A stretch of DNA of 6,997 nucleotides from Bdellovibrionales bacterium. GTDB lineage: Bacteria > Bdellovibrionota > Bdellovibrionia > Bdellovibrionales > UBA1609. Shown one piece after another: positions 1 through 6,235 of the stretch. Within the stretch, counting starts at the first letter, position 1, and each line of letters starts with the position of its first letter. The notes under the pieces were generated by a model, which had not been told where the DNA came from, made no database searches, and was given only the letters and a program-made list of their open reading frames with translations. The stretch lies in assembly GCA_020435085.1 (NCBI GenBank), contig JAGRAB010000204.1, positions 1-6,997 of the forward strand, written 5' to 3'. The position numbers were made by a program, and so were the translations under genes.

Positions 1-349
1 TCGGGGCATAAGAAACCACATCTGGATCTTTTTGCAAACGATCAAACCACCCCTGTGGGTTCTCTAGTTTAGCTTCATCCCTTTTTCCGGCAGGTGGTAC
101 AATCCATTTTACAAAAGTTTCTTCCGAATAAAATCTAGGTCGGAGCTCATCAGCTTCAATATTCTTATCACTCCCCTTGATAATCACGTGGGCCGTATTA
201 TTTAGAAGTTGTTCAGTTAAGTAATTACGAAAGCCAAATTGAAGACCTGCAACGACAACATATATCATTGTTCCAAAGCTGATCCCTAAAAAAATCAAAG
301 CTGACTGTTTTTTACGAGAGAGCATTTGTTTCAATGCAAGATAGGTCAC
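1..349 (-). CDS. ABC transporter permease, FtsX/MacB/LolC type (partial, C-terminus beyond left edge)
   Basis: Reading the minus strand from a GTG at 347-349 gives 116 residues that run off the left edge. The N-terminus (MTYLALKQMLSRKKQS) is a typical cytoplasmic lead-in of MacB/LolC/FtsX permeases. A hydrophobic segment follows at about residues 17-36, then an extracytoplasmic region (TEQLLNNTAHVIIKG), which matches the start of the MacB-type periplasmic core. Such permeases work with a cytoplasmic ATPase to move lipoproteins, peptides or drugs out of the inner membrane; the substrate cannot be read here. The GTG overlaps the TGA of the upstream adaptor (GTGA, 346-349), so the two are probably translationally coupled. 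An in-frame ATG at 323-325 is a possible alternative start, but it would remove the conserved TYLALKQ lead-in. The family call is fairly safe, the sub-family is not. An ATPase gene is expected further left but is not visible. Confidence 0.8.
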   Translation of the reverse strand, partial: MTYLALKQMLSRKKQSALIFLGISFGTMIYVVVAGLQFGFRNYLTEQLLNNTAHVIIKGSDKNIEADELRPRFYSEETFVKWIVPPAGKRDEAKLENPQGWFDRLQKDPDVVSYAP

Positions 350-1146
350 TTAAGTATACCTTTTTTATTTTGTATTAATACTTCATCTGACTCTAAGACA
401 CTTCCATCAGTGACTTCTGCCCAATCCCCATCAACTCCACCAACCGTGATTTGTACTTTTATTTTTTTACCGTCTCTTTTTACAATTAACTGTCCATTAG
501 AAAGACCTGCCACGGGAACCAACAAGGCTCTCTCATGCTTTCCCACCTCAATGGAAACATCTGCCGTCATCCCAGGTAAGACATTTTCCTGTAAATTATC
601 TACTTTTATATGTGCTAAAAACTCATCATCCTTAGGGAAAATCGCGTCTACAACTCCAGAGAACTTTTCGCCGCGAACACTTTCAAAAATAACCTCTGCC
701 GATTGCCCTTTTTTAACCCTTAAGGCCCCCTCTTGCTCTAAAGAGACTTCAATGTATTTGTCTGAAAGATCTTCAATTGTAAGAGCCGCCACTTGTGGTG
801 GCACCGAATCAAAAACGTTAAATGTCACTCGTGTTACCGTGCCATCAAAAGGAGCTCGAAAAACGCCACTGTCATTAAATTGAATCATTGGAGCCCCTTT
901 TTTAATTTGGTCTCCCTCTTTAACAAAAATTTGTTGCACATGAGTTAATACACCCACTTTAACATCATATTTTTTGTTCGTTTTTACTTTACCCATCCCA
1001 TAAATGGCTTCGACAATTTCACCATGTCGAGGATTCACATATGAATATTGGCCCTTTTGTAGCCAAATTGTCGCCACAGCAATGGATATAATTGAAAAAA
1101 AGAGGATTCCTAAGACAATAAAATTGTTTTTTAATGGATTTTTCAT
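346..1146 (-). CDS. Periplasmic adaptor (membrane fusion protein, HlyD/MacA-like) without coiled-coil hairpin
   Basis: This 266-residue protein has one N-terminal membrane anchor (about residues 9-29) and a periplasmic body. Residues 64-91 (VGVLTHVQQIFVKEGDQIKKG) and 95-112 (VFRAPFDGTVTRV) are the two halves of the lipoyl-like domain of HlyD/AcrA/MacA adaptors. A beta-barrel domain follows (about 128-200, ending LPGMTADVSIEV) and then a membrane-proximal domain (about 207-264, LLVPVAGL... VQITVGG). In most adaptors the two lipoyl halves flank a long alpha-helical hairpin that reaches TolC; here they are separated by only a few residues, which explains the short length (usual members are about 350-400). 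It is transcribed ahead of, and overlaps by 4 bases, an FtsX/MacB permease, so it most likely serves that ABC exporter. No good ribosome binding site precedes the ATG. Family assignment is strong; the cargo is unknown. Confidence 0.88.
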   Translation of the reverse strand: MKNPLKNNFIVLGILFFSIISIAVATIWLQKGQYSYVNPRHGEIVEAIYGMGKVKTNKKYDVKVGVLTHVQQIFVKEGDQIKKGAPMIQFNDSGVFRAPFDGTVTRVTFNVFDSVPPQVAALTIEDLSDKYIEVSLEQEGALRVKKGQSAEVIFESVRGEKFSGVVDAIFPKDDEFLAHIKVDNLQENVLPGMTADVSIEVGKHERALLVPVAGLSNGQLIVKRDGKKIKVQITVGGVDGDWAEVTDGSVLESDEVLIQNKKGILK

Positions 1147-1152
1147 GCCGTA

Positions 1153-1181
1153 AAACTATTTCCTATTCCTCAAGTTTTCAA
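1153..1181 (-). promoter_or_regulatory. Possible promoter of the adaptor-permease operon
   Basis: On the minus strand TTGAAA (1176-1181) is followed after 17 bases by TAGTTT (1153-1158), which ends 6 bases before the ATG. The -35 is good and the -10 is poor. If real, transcription would begin at or next to the start codon. This is a match by eye only. Confidence 0.25.
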
Positions 1182-1191
1182 GAAATTCTTG
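1179..1191. promoter_or_regulatory. Short palindrome in the divergent intergenic region
   Basis: CAAGAA-A-TTCTTG is a perfect inverted repeat with 6-base arms and a 1-base centre. It sits in the 77-base gap between the divergent adaptor (1146, minus) and exported-protein (1224, plus) genes, and touches the possible -35 hexamer of the adaptor. A site for a dimeric repressor is possible, but arms this short also occur by chance in AT-rich DNA. Confidence 0.2.
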
Positions 1192-1223
1192 GTTGGGCCC
1201 ATTTTTTGCAGTGATATTTTATT

Positions 1224-1760
1224 ATGGAATACAAATGCTTACGAACCCCCTTTACCTTTATTTCACAATTATTAATGACCCTTTCGCTAGGGCTCTCCTC
1301 CAGCATCTCTACTCCTACACTTGCATTTGAGATCGGTCACCCACGACATGAGCCAATTCGTAGATTTATTCTTGAATATACAACTTTAGATACAACAGAG
1401 AATGAAACCCTCTTACGTATTCATAACTTTAATGAAAATCAATTTGTGGCAATTGTTTGGGACCCAGAGCAGTTAGAAAATGCAAAGGTTTATCATTTTA
1501 TTTTTCACGGTGAGGACCTTACTCTTATCCAAACCGTGAAAATGACGTTTTCTCTTCATGGTCCCCATTTAGACCCATTACTTAGCTCATACTTTACAAG
1601 CCTTATGCGTCCAATACTTTTTGACCAGCAAACTCCATCTCTCGAGCTCAAGCTTTCTCAATTTCTTCGGCAGCAGTCAAAAAGTGCTGTCTTATTGAAA
1701 ACTGGGCGTCCTATTTCTCCAGAGCTCTATCAGTCGCCCTGTTTAAAAGTTCTAAAATAA
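1224..1760 (+). CDS. Hypothetical exported protein
   Basis: I do not recognise this 178-residue protein. It starts with a basic, hydrophobic leader (residues 1-34) resembling a Sec signal peptide, with a likely signal peptidase I site after TLA (residue 34, before FEIG). An internal ATG at 1275 (residue 18, MTLSLGLSSS) would give a shorter, equally plausible leader. The mature part alternates short strands and charged stretches (residues 47-115), has one cysteine near the C-terminus (CLKVLK), and shows no known catalytic motif. It is divergent from the adaptor gene, and its end overlaps the end of the convergent beta-barrel gene by 9 bases. No Shine-Dalgarno sequence is visible; a TG-n-TATTTT element (1211-1219) lies just before the ATG. 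The open frame, the leader and the tight packing support a real gene; its role is unknown, probably periplasmic. Confidence 0.7.
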   Translation: MEYKCLRTPFTFISQLLMTLSLGLSSSISTPTLAFEIGHPRHEPIRRFILEYTTLDTTENETLLRIHNFNENQFVAIVWDPEQLENAKVYHFIFHGEDLTLIQTVKMTFSLHGPHLDPLLSSYFTSLMRPILFDQQTPSLELKLSQFLRQQSKSAVLLKTGRPISPELYQSPCLKVLK

Positions 1761-2294
1761 GAAAAAAGCACCTATCACTAAACTATTTTTCCATGCAAGC
1801 TGATCTGCAATGTCACTCAACCCAATATCAAACGTAGCTTCGACACCAAAGTTAGGGTTAAATCGAAAATGTCCACCAATCTCTCCACCATAGTAAATAG
1901 TTTCTGGATCTGCGTCGCAGGTGGACAAAGTTCCTTTTGAACAATCATCTGAAATATTTAATCCAAACTTTGCTCCGCCAAAAATTCCAATAATATCATT
2001 CACCATGTACATATATGTAATTGGAACATCCAAATTCAAAGTTTCATATTCAGAATTATTTGAATCGACCTCCCACTTTCTTTGATTGAGTAAGGCACCA
2101 GACCTTAAGACCCCGCCATTTCCTAGCTCCATAAACCCAAGAATGCCTGCAAAGAAACCTGAACCACCATCAACACTTGCCCCCGAGTCGGCATCAACAC
2201 CTGTCGTTTGAAGACCGCCTGTGACAGCCATTTCTGAAAACTGAGCCATTGCAGGAAAAGAAAATGCAACAAACATAAATGTTAAAAATTTCAT
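1752..2294 (-). CDS. Small outer-membrane beta-barrel protein (OmpA/OmpW-like fold)
   Basis: The start is placed at the ATG 2292-2294 rather than a frame opening at 2327, because MKFLTFMFVAFSFPAMA is a clean signal peptide with an AMA|QF cleavage site and AAAGG (2302-2306) lies 7 bases upstream. The result is 180 residues. The mature part is glycine-rich with alternating hydrophobic strands (FFAGILGFMEL, DVPITYMYMV, IIGIFGGAKFGLNI, TIYYGGEIGGHFRF, FGVEATFDIGL, SLVIGAFFLF) and ends in phenylalanine, the usual BAM recognition signal of outer-membrane proteins. C118 and C126 flank an acidic loop and could form a disulfide. The strands suggest an eight-stranded barrel of the size of OmpA or OmpW domains, with a function that cannot be deduced. 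Its 3' end overlaps the convergent exported-protein gene by 9 bases. Confidence 0.82.
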   Translation of the reverse strand: MKFLTFMFVAFSFPAMAQFSEMAVTGGLQTTGVDADSGASVDGGSGFFAGILGFMELGNGGVLRSGALLNQRKWEVDSNNSEYETLNLDVPITYMYMVNDIIGIFGGAKFGLNISDDCSKGTLSTCDADPETIYYGGEIGGHFRFNPNFGVEATFDIGLSDIADQLAWKNSLVIGAFFLF

Positions 2295-2325
2295 ACTTCG
2301 ACCTTTCTTTCGTTCAATATGAGAC

Positions 2326-2354
2326 AAAATAGAATATGGCTCGCTTTAAGACAA
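2326..2354 (-). promoter_or_regulatory. Possible sigma70-type promoter of the beta-barrel gene
   Basis: On the minus strand TTGTCT (2349-2354), a 17-base spacer, then TATTTT (2326-2331). Transcription would start near 2319, leaving about 25 untranslated bases that include the AAAGG ribosome binding site. Both hexamers match consensus at 4 of 6 positions. The remainder of the 2295-2542 gap holds an AT-rich divergent region without another feature I can support. Confidence 0.35.
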
Positions 2355-2530
2355 TAAATATATGCTTTGGCACTCCACATATCTCAATTTTAAACGAGAC
2401 TAAAAACAAAATGAAAGAAGTTGAGACAATTTTACCCCGCCTCAATTCAGCGCATTTATTTTAATCATAACTTAACTACAGTTTCAGAAGAGTTCTCACG
2501 AAAAGAATTAATCAGAATTTACAAATAGTT

Positions 2531-2536
2531 AAAGGG
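2531..2536 (+). promoter_or_regulatory. Ribosome binding site of the STAS-CheX gene
   Basis: AAAGGG lies 6 bases before the ATG at 2543 and supports that start over the internal ATG at 2582 (residue 14). Confidence 0.6.
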
Positions 2537-2542
2537 CCTTTT

Positions 2543-3475
2543 ATGAGTACATATAAAAGTGAAAAACAAGAAGATTTAAATATGATTTTTTGCCCTCCTA
2601 AAATTTCGGCAGAGACGACAGAAGAATTCAAAAACCTTTCAAAAAATTGGGCATTAGAACCCATTACTTTACATATTTTCAATTTTGAAAAAACTCTGGA
2701 AATTTCGCCAAATGCCTTTCAACCCTTTGTGTTGTTTAAGCAAATGCTTAAAAATGACAATAAGTTTATGTTCTCTCTCAATCTCAATAATAATTTACTT
2801 CAAGATATAAAAGCGCGAGGACTCGAACAAATTTTTAATCCTGTAAAATCTATTCATCATGCCAAAGTAAAAGCTGGCCTCCGGGCAAAGGGAAATATAG
2901 ACGTAGAATTCATTAATCCTTTCTTGTCTGCCACAAAGCAAACACTCAGCGTACAAGCTCAAACAGAAATCCAACCTCTTAAGCCATATATCAAAAGCAA
3001 GAATATTCCTTATCAAGTAAATATTGCTGGTGTTATCAGTTTAATTAGCGACCATTTTACCGGATCAATCACATTATGTTTCCCCTCGGAAACATTTTTA
3101 AACATTTACAATAAAATGTTTGATGAACAAAATACAAAAATCAACTCAGAAATCGAAGATGCTGCTGGTGAACTTTTAAATATTATTTATGGTCAATCTA
3201 AAGCTGAATTAAATGACAAAAAAGGATATCAATTAAAAAAAGCAATTCCAACTGTTCTTACTGCAGATAAGTTGAGAATTCGCCAGCAAGGCTCTGGACC
3301 CACTGTCGTCCTCCCCTTTGATAGTATTGATTTGTTGGATCATGAACTGTTGATGTTTCAATTGTTGTTTGTGTTTGGTTATAAATTTCTTCCAGAGCCG
3401 CCTCTTGTTGTGCCCGTTCTTGTTCGTTTTCTTCTAAAGAATTCGAGATCGGGGCGACATTGGCGAATTGTTTAA
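2543..3475 (+). CDS. STAS-CheX chemotaxis protein with truncated, chimeric C-terminus
   Basis: Residues about 38-110 look like a STAS-type domain (FMFSLNLNNNLLQDIKARG, then LEQIFNPVKSI). Residues about 120-261 are a CheX domain: INPFLSATKQTL at the start, AGVISLISDHFTGSITLCFP in the middle, and helix EDAAGELLNIIYGQSKAEL carrying the ExxN motif (E210, N213) that dephosphorylates CheY-P in CheC/CheX proteins. The family normally ends about 10-15 residues after the GPTVVLPF motif (residues 252-259) with a final strand. Here, after S261 (about base 3325), the frame continues for 49 residues unlike any CheX tail; this stretch (about 3330-3475) is the reverse strand of the CheA-like gene at 3258-3860. 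The last CheX strand is therefore missing and the tail is probably accidental. The two genes overlap in opposite orientation by 218 bases. Whether the truncated CheX folds or works is doubtful. Domain identity is strong; the biologically meaningful end is about 3325. Confidence 0.75.
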   Translation: MSTYKSEKQEDLNMIFCPPKISAETTEEFKNLSKNWALEPITLHIFNFEKTLEISPNAFQPFVLFKQMLKNDNKFMFSLNLNNNLLQDIKARGLEQIFNPVKSIHHAKVKAGLRAKGNIDVEFINPFLSATKQTLSVQAQTEIQPLKPYIKSKNIPYQVNIAGVISLISDHFTGSITLCFPSETFLNIYNKMFDEQNTKINSEIEDAAGELLNIIYGQSKAELNDKKGYQLKKAIPTVLTADKLRIRQQGSGPTVVLPFDSIDLLDHELLMFQLLFVFGYKFLPEPPLVVPVLVRFLLKNSRSGRHWRIV

Positions 3476-3860
3476 AACTTTCTTGAAACATGACTGACGA
3501 TGACTCCTCAATAGAGTCTTTGTCAGAACCACTCATTTGAATAAAATTGAGTGCTGCAGTAATTGTATCTGAAGCCTTTAATAGTATATCTATAATTTCA
3601 GAGTTTATTGGAACAGCATCATTTCTTAATTGATCTAAGGCACTTTCAACTTGATGTGCAAATTTTTCGATTTCATGAAATTGTAAAAAAGCTGCTGCAC
3701 CTTTTATTGTGTGCATCGATCGATAGATTTTATGAACAAGTTCGCTATTTTCTGGGGATTTTTCAAGCTCTGTAAGACCCTCGGTAATATTTGATATTTC
3801 ATCAAAGCTTTCAACTAAAAATTCTTTGACCATGTCACTGATTTTTACAGCATCCGACAC
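3258..3860 (-). CDS. CheA-like histidine phosphotransfer (Hpt/P1) fragment
   Basis: This frame encodes 200 residues from a GTG at 3858-3860, chosen because AAGGGGGA (3864-3871) lies just upstream. Residues about 8-108 are a complete Hpt/P1 four-helix bundle with the phospho-acceptor H50 in RSMHTIKGAAAFL and the expected KFAHQVESALDQLR third helix. Residues 110-175 are a charged, Q/E-rich linker like that between P1 and P2 of CheA kinases. The dimerisation, ATPase and CheW-like domains that should follow are absent. From about residue 174-178 (near 3326-3345) the frame reads the reverse strand of the CheX gene (YYQRGGRQWV...), so the last 20-odd residues are not native. A full CheA would be about 600-900 residues. 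It is best read as the surviving 5' part of a cheA gene cut by a rearrangement. A free-standing Hpt carrier is an alternative, since the Hpt domain is intact. Confidence 0.7.
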   Translation of the reverse strand: MSDAVKISDMVKEFLVESFDEISNITEGLTELEKSPENSELVHKIYRSMHTIKGAAAFLQFHEIEKFAHQVESALDQLRNDAVPINSEIIDILLKASDTITAALNFIQMSGSDKDSIEESSSVMFQESFKQFANVAPISNSLEENEQERAQQEAALEEIYNQTQTTIETSTVHDPTNQYYQRGGRQWVQSLAGEFSTYLQ

Positions 3861-3928
3861 ACGTCCCCCTTATGATGTATAAATTTATCGACAAACCAGA
3901 TTAAAGAGTTAAACAAGTTCTTGGATTA

Positions 3929-4102
3929 TCAAAAAAAATTAACCGAGTGAAAGGAACGAAAAACTGTTTGGTAAGCCTCTGGGAATTCGTCTGGATTTTC
4001 TGTTTTTAAGAGCGCGACTTCACACGCCTCCAATGATTCTTGAGACTCACTTTTGAAGTCTTCTAACAAATCATCTAAGTCGTTAAAATCAGACACCTTC
4101 AT
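3929..4102 (-). pseudogene. Truncated Hpt-domain gene (second CheA/Hpt remnant)
   Basis: The frame gives about 57 residues from the ATG at 4100-4102, or 55 from a GTG at 4094-4096. The GTG is preceded at about 9 bases by GAGG, and its product would begin VSDFNDLDDLLEDF, resembling the MSD start of the neighbouring Hpt gene; a farther GTG at 4109-4111 is also open. The sequence is the first helix of an Hpt domain (LLEDFKSESQESLEACEVALL) and the start of the second, up to FRSFHSV with the phospho-acceptor histidine. The family then continues K-G-x-A; here it reads NFF and stops at 3929-3931. Identity to an HSVKG codon string is lost near 3938, and neither other frame restores an Hpt sequence, so this is not a simple frameshift. 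Half of the four-helix bundle is missing, so a working protein is unlikely. The lost gene was either another CheA or a stand-alone Hpt protein. Confidence 0.6.
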
Positions 4103-4182
4103 CACCCTCACTGTTGCACATTGGAATATCGGTTTTTATCGTAAAGTTTATGAGCAACTCTGCTAGATTTTTATAAAAATTA

Positions 4183-4617
4183 ATGGCACTGTTTAGTATT
4201 GAGACAGCTCAATATCACAATGAGGAGAATCTTTTGGCTTCACTTATTATTAACTTAATCAGTTTTTTGATACTCTGCGTTTTCTTTTATGGCCGCTCTC
4301 TCAGACATAAAAATCCTAAAAAACATGCCAAAACAATGTCCATGGTTATTTGTGCCGATCTGATACTTATTTTATTTTTAGTTATTGGACGATCTGCTCT
4401 CAGCAAAGTTTCTCTTTCAATGCCAATATATCTTATCGTTCATATCTCTTTTGCTCTCTCGACAGTGATATTTTATGTTTTTGCTATCATTTATGGTGTA
4501 AAAATACTCAAAGGCCAAAGACAATATATTTCAAAAATGAAGCTTATTGATCGATTTGTGACTCCGCTAAGGGTTTTGACTTTGATAACTAGTATTTTAC
4601 TTATGGTCCTCAGGTGA
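4183..4617 (+). CDS. Four-helix inner-membrane protein (DUF420-like)
   Basis: This 144-residue protein has four hydrophobic segments at about 19-37, 56-69, 83-107 and 128-143, joined by short basic loops. Conserved-looking histidines sit at H42 (RHKNPKKH), H48 (KHAKTM) and H87 (YLIVHISFALS) near membrane boundaries. The pattern of a basic histidine loop, a third helix with IVHISFA and a GVKILKG loop recalls DUF420 and other small, possibly haem-linked membrane proteins, but that call rests on pattern only. Its TGA overlaps the GTG of the ROK kinase by 4 bases, so both are translated from one message. A role in sugar uptake cannot be inferred from sequence alone. There is no Shine-Dalgarno site; TATAAA (4172-4177) lies 5 bases before the ATG, so the transcript may be leaderless. 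Confidence 0.78.
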   Translation: MALFSIETAQYHNEENLLASLIINLISFLILCVFFYGRSLRHKNPKKHAKTMSMVICADLILILFLVIGRSALSKVSLSMPIYLIVHISFALSTVIFYVFAIIYGVKILKGQRQYISKMKLIDRFVTPLRVLTLITSILLMVLR

Positions 4618-5555
4618 AACAAGCTCTTGTATTTGATATTGGCGGTACGAAAATTGCTGCTGCCATTGTTCGTTCTAATGGTGAGATTGTTACAACATTT
4701 AAAACCTCGACTCATTCGGAACTAGGTCCAGAGGCACTCATTCATGAATTAATACGCATTGGAAAAGAACTCACAAAAAATTTATCTATTGATGTTATAG
4801 GGATTTCATCAGCTGGGCCCTTAGACCCAATAAAAGGTCATCTCATCAACCCCACAAATCTTAAAACGGATGGAAAAAAAAACTGGGGCCTTGTTGATTT
4901 AGTCACTCCCATTAAAGATGCTTTTCAAAAACCAACACTTCTTGAAAATGATGCCGCCGCCGCTGTCATTGGTGAGTTATGGATGGGAGATCTTGGCTCA
5001 GCACAATCCATACTTTCCATAACCCTGGGGACCGGTGTTGGAATTGGAGCCATTGTCGAAGGAAAATTACAAAGATGTCGTCAGGGCTTTCATCCAGAGG
5101 TCTCTCACATTCCGATTCACGCACTTGAAAAGCTGGCCCCATGTGGCTGTGGAAACTTTGGTTGTATTGAAGCCTTTTTAAGTGGAGTCAATTTTCCTCA
5201 GTATTATGCACTAAAAACAGGAAAACAACCCTTCTCCGGCAAAGAGTTCCTTGAGAAAGCTATTCAAAAAGATGATTATGCTCTTAATGGGTTCATTCAC
5301 TACAGCGAGTTAATGGCCTTCGCAATCAATAGTTTAGCTGTTATTTATTCACCTGAAGTGATTGTTTTTTCTGGTAGCTTTTCCGAAGCTTTTCCCTTTT
5401 TTGCGGATAATACAAAACGTTACCTTGAACACCTTCTCAAACAACGGAGAGCAGGTCTTGATTTTCTTCCAACTCTAAAGCTTTCAAAAATTAAAGATCA
5501 TGCAGGGCTTCTCGGGGTTGCTCGAATGGCCTTTCACCTTCCTCAAAGGCATTAA
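4614..5555 (+). CDS. ROK-family sugar kinase (glucokinase / glucosamine or N-acetylglucosamine kinase)
   Basis: The 313-residue length is typical of ROK kinases. Visible motifs are the ATP phosphate-binding DIGGTK (8-13), the catalytic segment ENDAAAAVIGE (111-121, base D113), the second phosphate loop LGTGVGIG (138-145), and the zinc site made of H165 (EVSH, where most members have ExGH) with C177, C179 and C184 (CGCGNFGC). There is no N-terminal helix-turn-helix, so it is an enzyme and not a NagC/Mlc repressor. It phosphorylates the 6-hydroxyl of a hexose in the cytoplasm; the substrate is not decided by these motifs. The neighbouring NagB-like deaminase and sugar deacetylase make glucosamine or N-acetylglucosamine likely, with glucose as the alternative. 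The GTG start overlaps the stop of the membrane-protein gene (GTGA), indicating coupled translation. Confidence 0.9.
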   Translation: MKQALVFDIGGTKIAAAIVRSNGEIVTTFKTSTHSELGPEALIHELIRIGKELTKNLSIDVIGISSAGPLDPIKGHLINPTNLKTDGKKNWGLVDLVTPIKDAFQKPTLLENDAAAAVIGELWMGDLGSAQSILSITLGTGVGIGAIVEGKLQRCRQGFHPEVSHIPIHALEKLAPCGCGNFGCIEAFLSGVNFPQYYALKTGKQPFSGKEFLEKAIQKDDYALNGFIHYSELMAFAINSLAVIYSPEVIVFSGSFSEAFPFFADNTKRYLEHLLKQRRAGLDFLPTLKLSKIKDHAGLLGVARMAFHLPQRH

Positions 5556-5566
5556 GGGCTTTTGAA

Positions 5567-6235
5567 TTAAACCATCATAAATGGTGGGGATTTTTTTGAC
5601 TTATCATTCTGTTGAGCCGTCACAAGAGCTTCATCAACAAAAACAGTAAAATCTGGATGTTTAAGAAGAAAATTGACTGGTAGATCTCCTGCCGAAGCTA
5701 AAAACTGTGTCCACGCCTGAAGCTTTGAAGCACCTGAGACAATGAGTAAAACCGCCTTTGTCTGGAGAAAAGCTCCAACTCCATAAGTAATGCCCTTTGT
5801 CTCTGCCTCTAAATTTAAATCTTTAGTTGTTGATTCTGCTAATGACACAATTCCATAAAAAAAGCTTTCTGACTGCCCAGGTTCATGAAAGGCCACATGT
5901 CCATTTCTTCCTAAACCCAGAATACTTAAGTCAGCCACCTTGCCCCCACTTTGTTGAGGCGTTAAAATCTGCTCTTTATATGTTGGTAAATGTTCTACAA
6001 AAAACTGCTCAAACAGCCCTTTTTGGGAGCCCGTATAAACATCATCCATCTGCAAAAAAGTGAGTTCTTTTAACCAATTTGGCTGACCTTGCTCCCAGTC
6101 TTTATAAATTGCTTTTGGAGTATTTCCCGCCGGTAAATAGATCGATTTTGCATTGTACTTGCTGATATAATTAACGCACCATTCATTCACTTTTTGAACA
6201 AGCTCTGTGTTATCTTTAAAAGAACTGATTTGCAT
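5567..6235 (-). CDS. nagB: Glucosamine-6-phosphate deaminase-like protein (NagB / 6-phosphogluconolactonase fold)
   Basis: The start is placed at the ATG 6233-6235, because AAAGGA (6242-6247) lies 6 bases upstream; a TTG one codon earlier is less likely. The product is 222 residues. Motifs run in NagB order: sugar-phosphate loop LPAGNTP (34-40), MDD (63-65, with D64 matching the proton-abstracting aspartate of E. coli NagB), and GLGRNGHVAFHEPG (107-120), where H113 and E118 match the ring-opening histidine and glutamate. N111 replaces the E. coli aspartate, but asparagine at this place is, to my knowledge, common in NagB proteins of Bacillus and Streptococcus. The AFHEPG ending separates it from 6-phosphogluconolactonases, which usually read GHTASLFP. 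It would convert glucosamine-6-phosphate to fructose-6-phosphate and ammonia. At 222 residues it is shorter than most NagB proteins (about 235-265) and apparently lacks the allosteric C-terminal part. It converges on the ROK kinase and diverges from the deacetylase. Confidence 0.82.
   Translation of the reverse strand: MQISSFKDNTELVQKVNEWCVNYISKYNAKSIYLPAGNTPKAIYKDWEQGQPNWLKELTFLQMDDVYTGSQKGLFEQFFVEHLPTYKEQILTPQQSGGKVADLSILGLGRNGHVAFHEPGQSESFFYGIVSLAESTTKDLNLEAETKGITYGVGAFLQTKAVLLIVSGASKLQAWTQFLASAGDLPVNFLLKHPDFTVFVDEALVTAQQNDKSKKSPPFMMV
5572..5597 (+). terminator. Possible rho-independent terminator after the ROK kinase
   Basis: CCATCA (5572-5577), loop TAAA, then TGGTGG (5582-5587) form a 6-pair stem with one T-G wobble, followed by GGA and seven T (5591-5597). 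It lies 16 bases after the kinase stop, inside the final codons of the convergent deaminase gene. The stem is short, so efficiency is uncertain. Confidence 0.4.

Noticed and set aside
326..883. Open frame of 185 codons on the plus strand
   Set aside because: It lies antisense within the adaptor gene, which has clear domains; the product is Ser/Thr-rich with no recognisable motif and is a shadow frame.
2795..3016. Open frame of 73 codons on the minus strand
   Set aside because: It is antisense to the well-supported STAS-CheX coding sequence and resembles no family.
3320..3345. A single frameshift as the cause of the odd CheX tail
   Set aside because: The two other plus-strand frames after 3325 hit stops within about 10 codons and do not restore a CheX end, while the minus strand here is CheA-linker-like; a rearrangement joint fits better.
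4350..4715. Open frames of 66 codons (+, 4350-4550) and 74 codons (-, 4491-4715)
   Set aside because: Both are alternative-frame shadows of the membrane-protein and ROK kinase genes, with cysteine- and serine-rich products typical of spurious frames.
5544..5564. Hairpin CAAAGGC / GCTTTTG at the end of the ROK kinase gene as a terminator
   Set aside because: The stem has a wobble pair, and no T-run follows on either strand; the hairpin at 5572-5587 with seven T is the better candidate.
5890..5925. Asparagine (N111) where E. coli NagB has a catalytic aspartate, suggesting an inactive enzyme
   Set aside because: From family knowledge, NGHIGFNEP-type motifs are common in active NagB proteins of Firmicutes, and H113 and E118 are kept; not evidence of inactivity.
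5827..6063. Open frame of 78 codons on the plus strand
   Set aside because: It is antisense to the NagB-like gene, whose catalytic motifs fall in this stretch.
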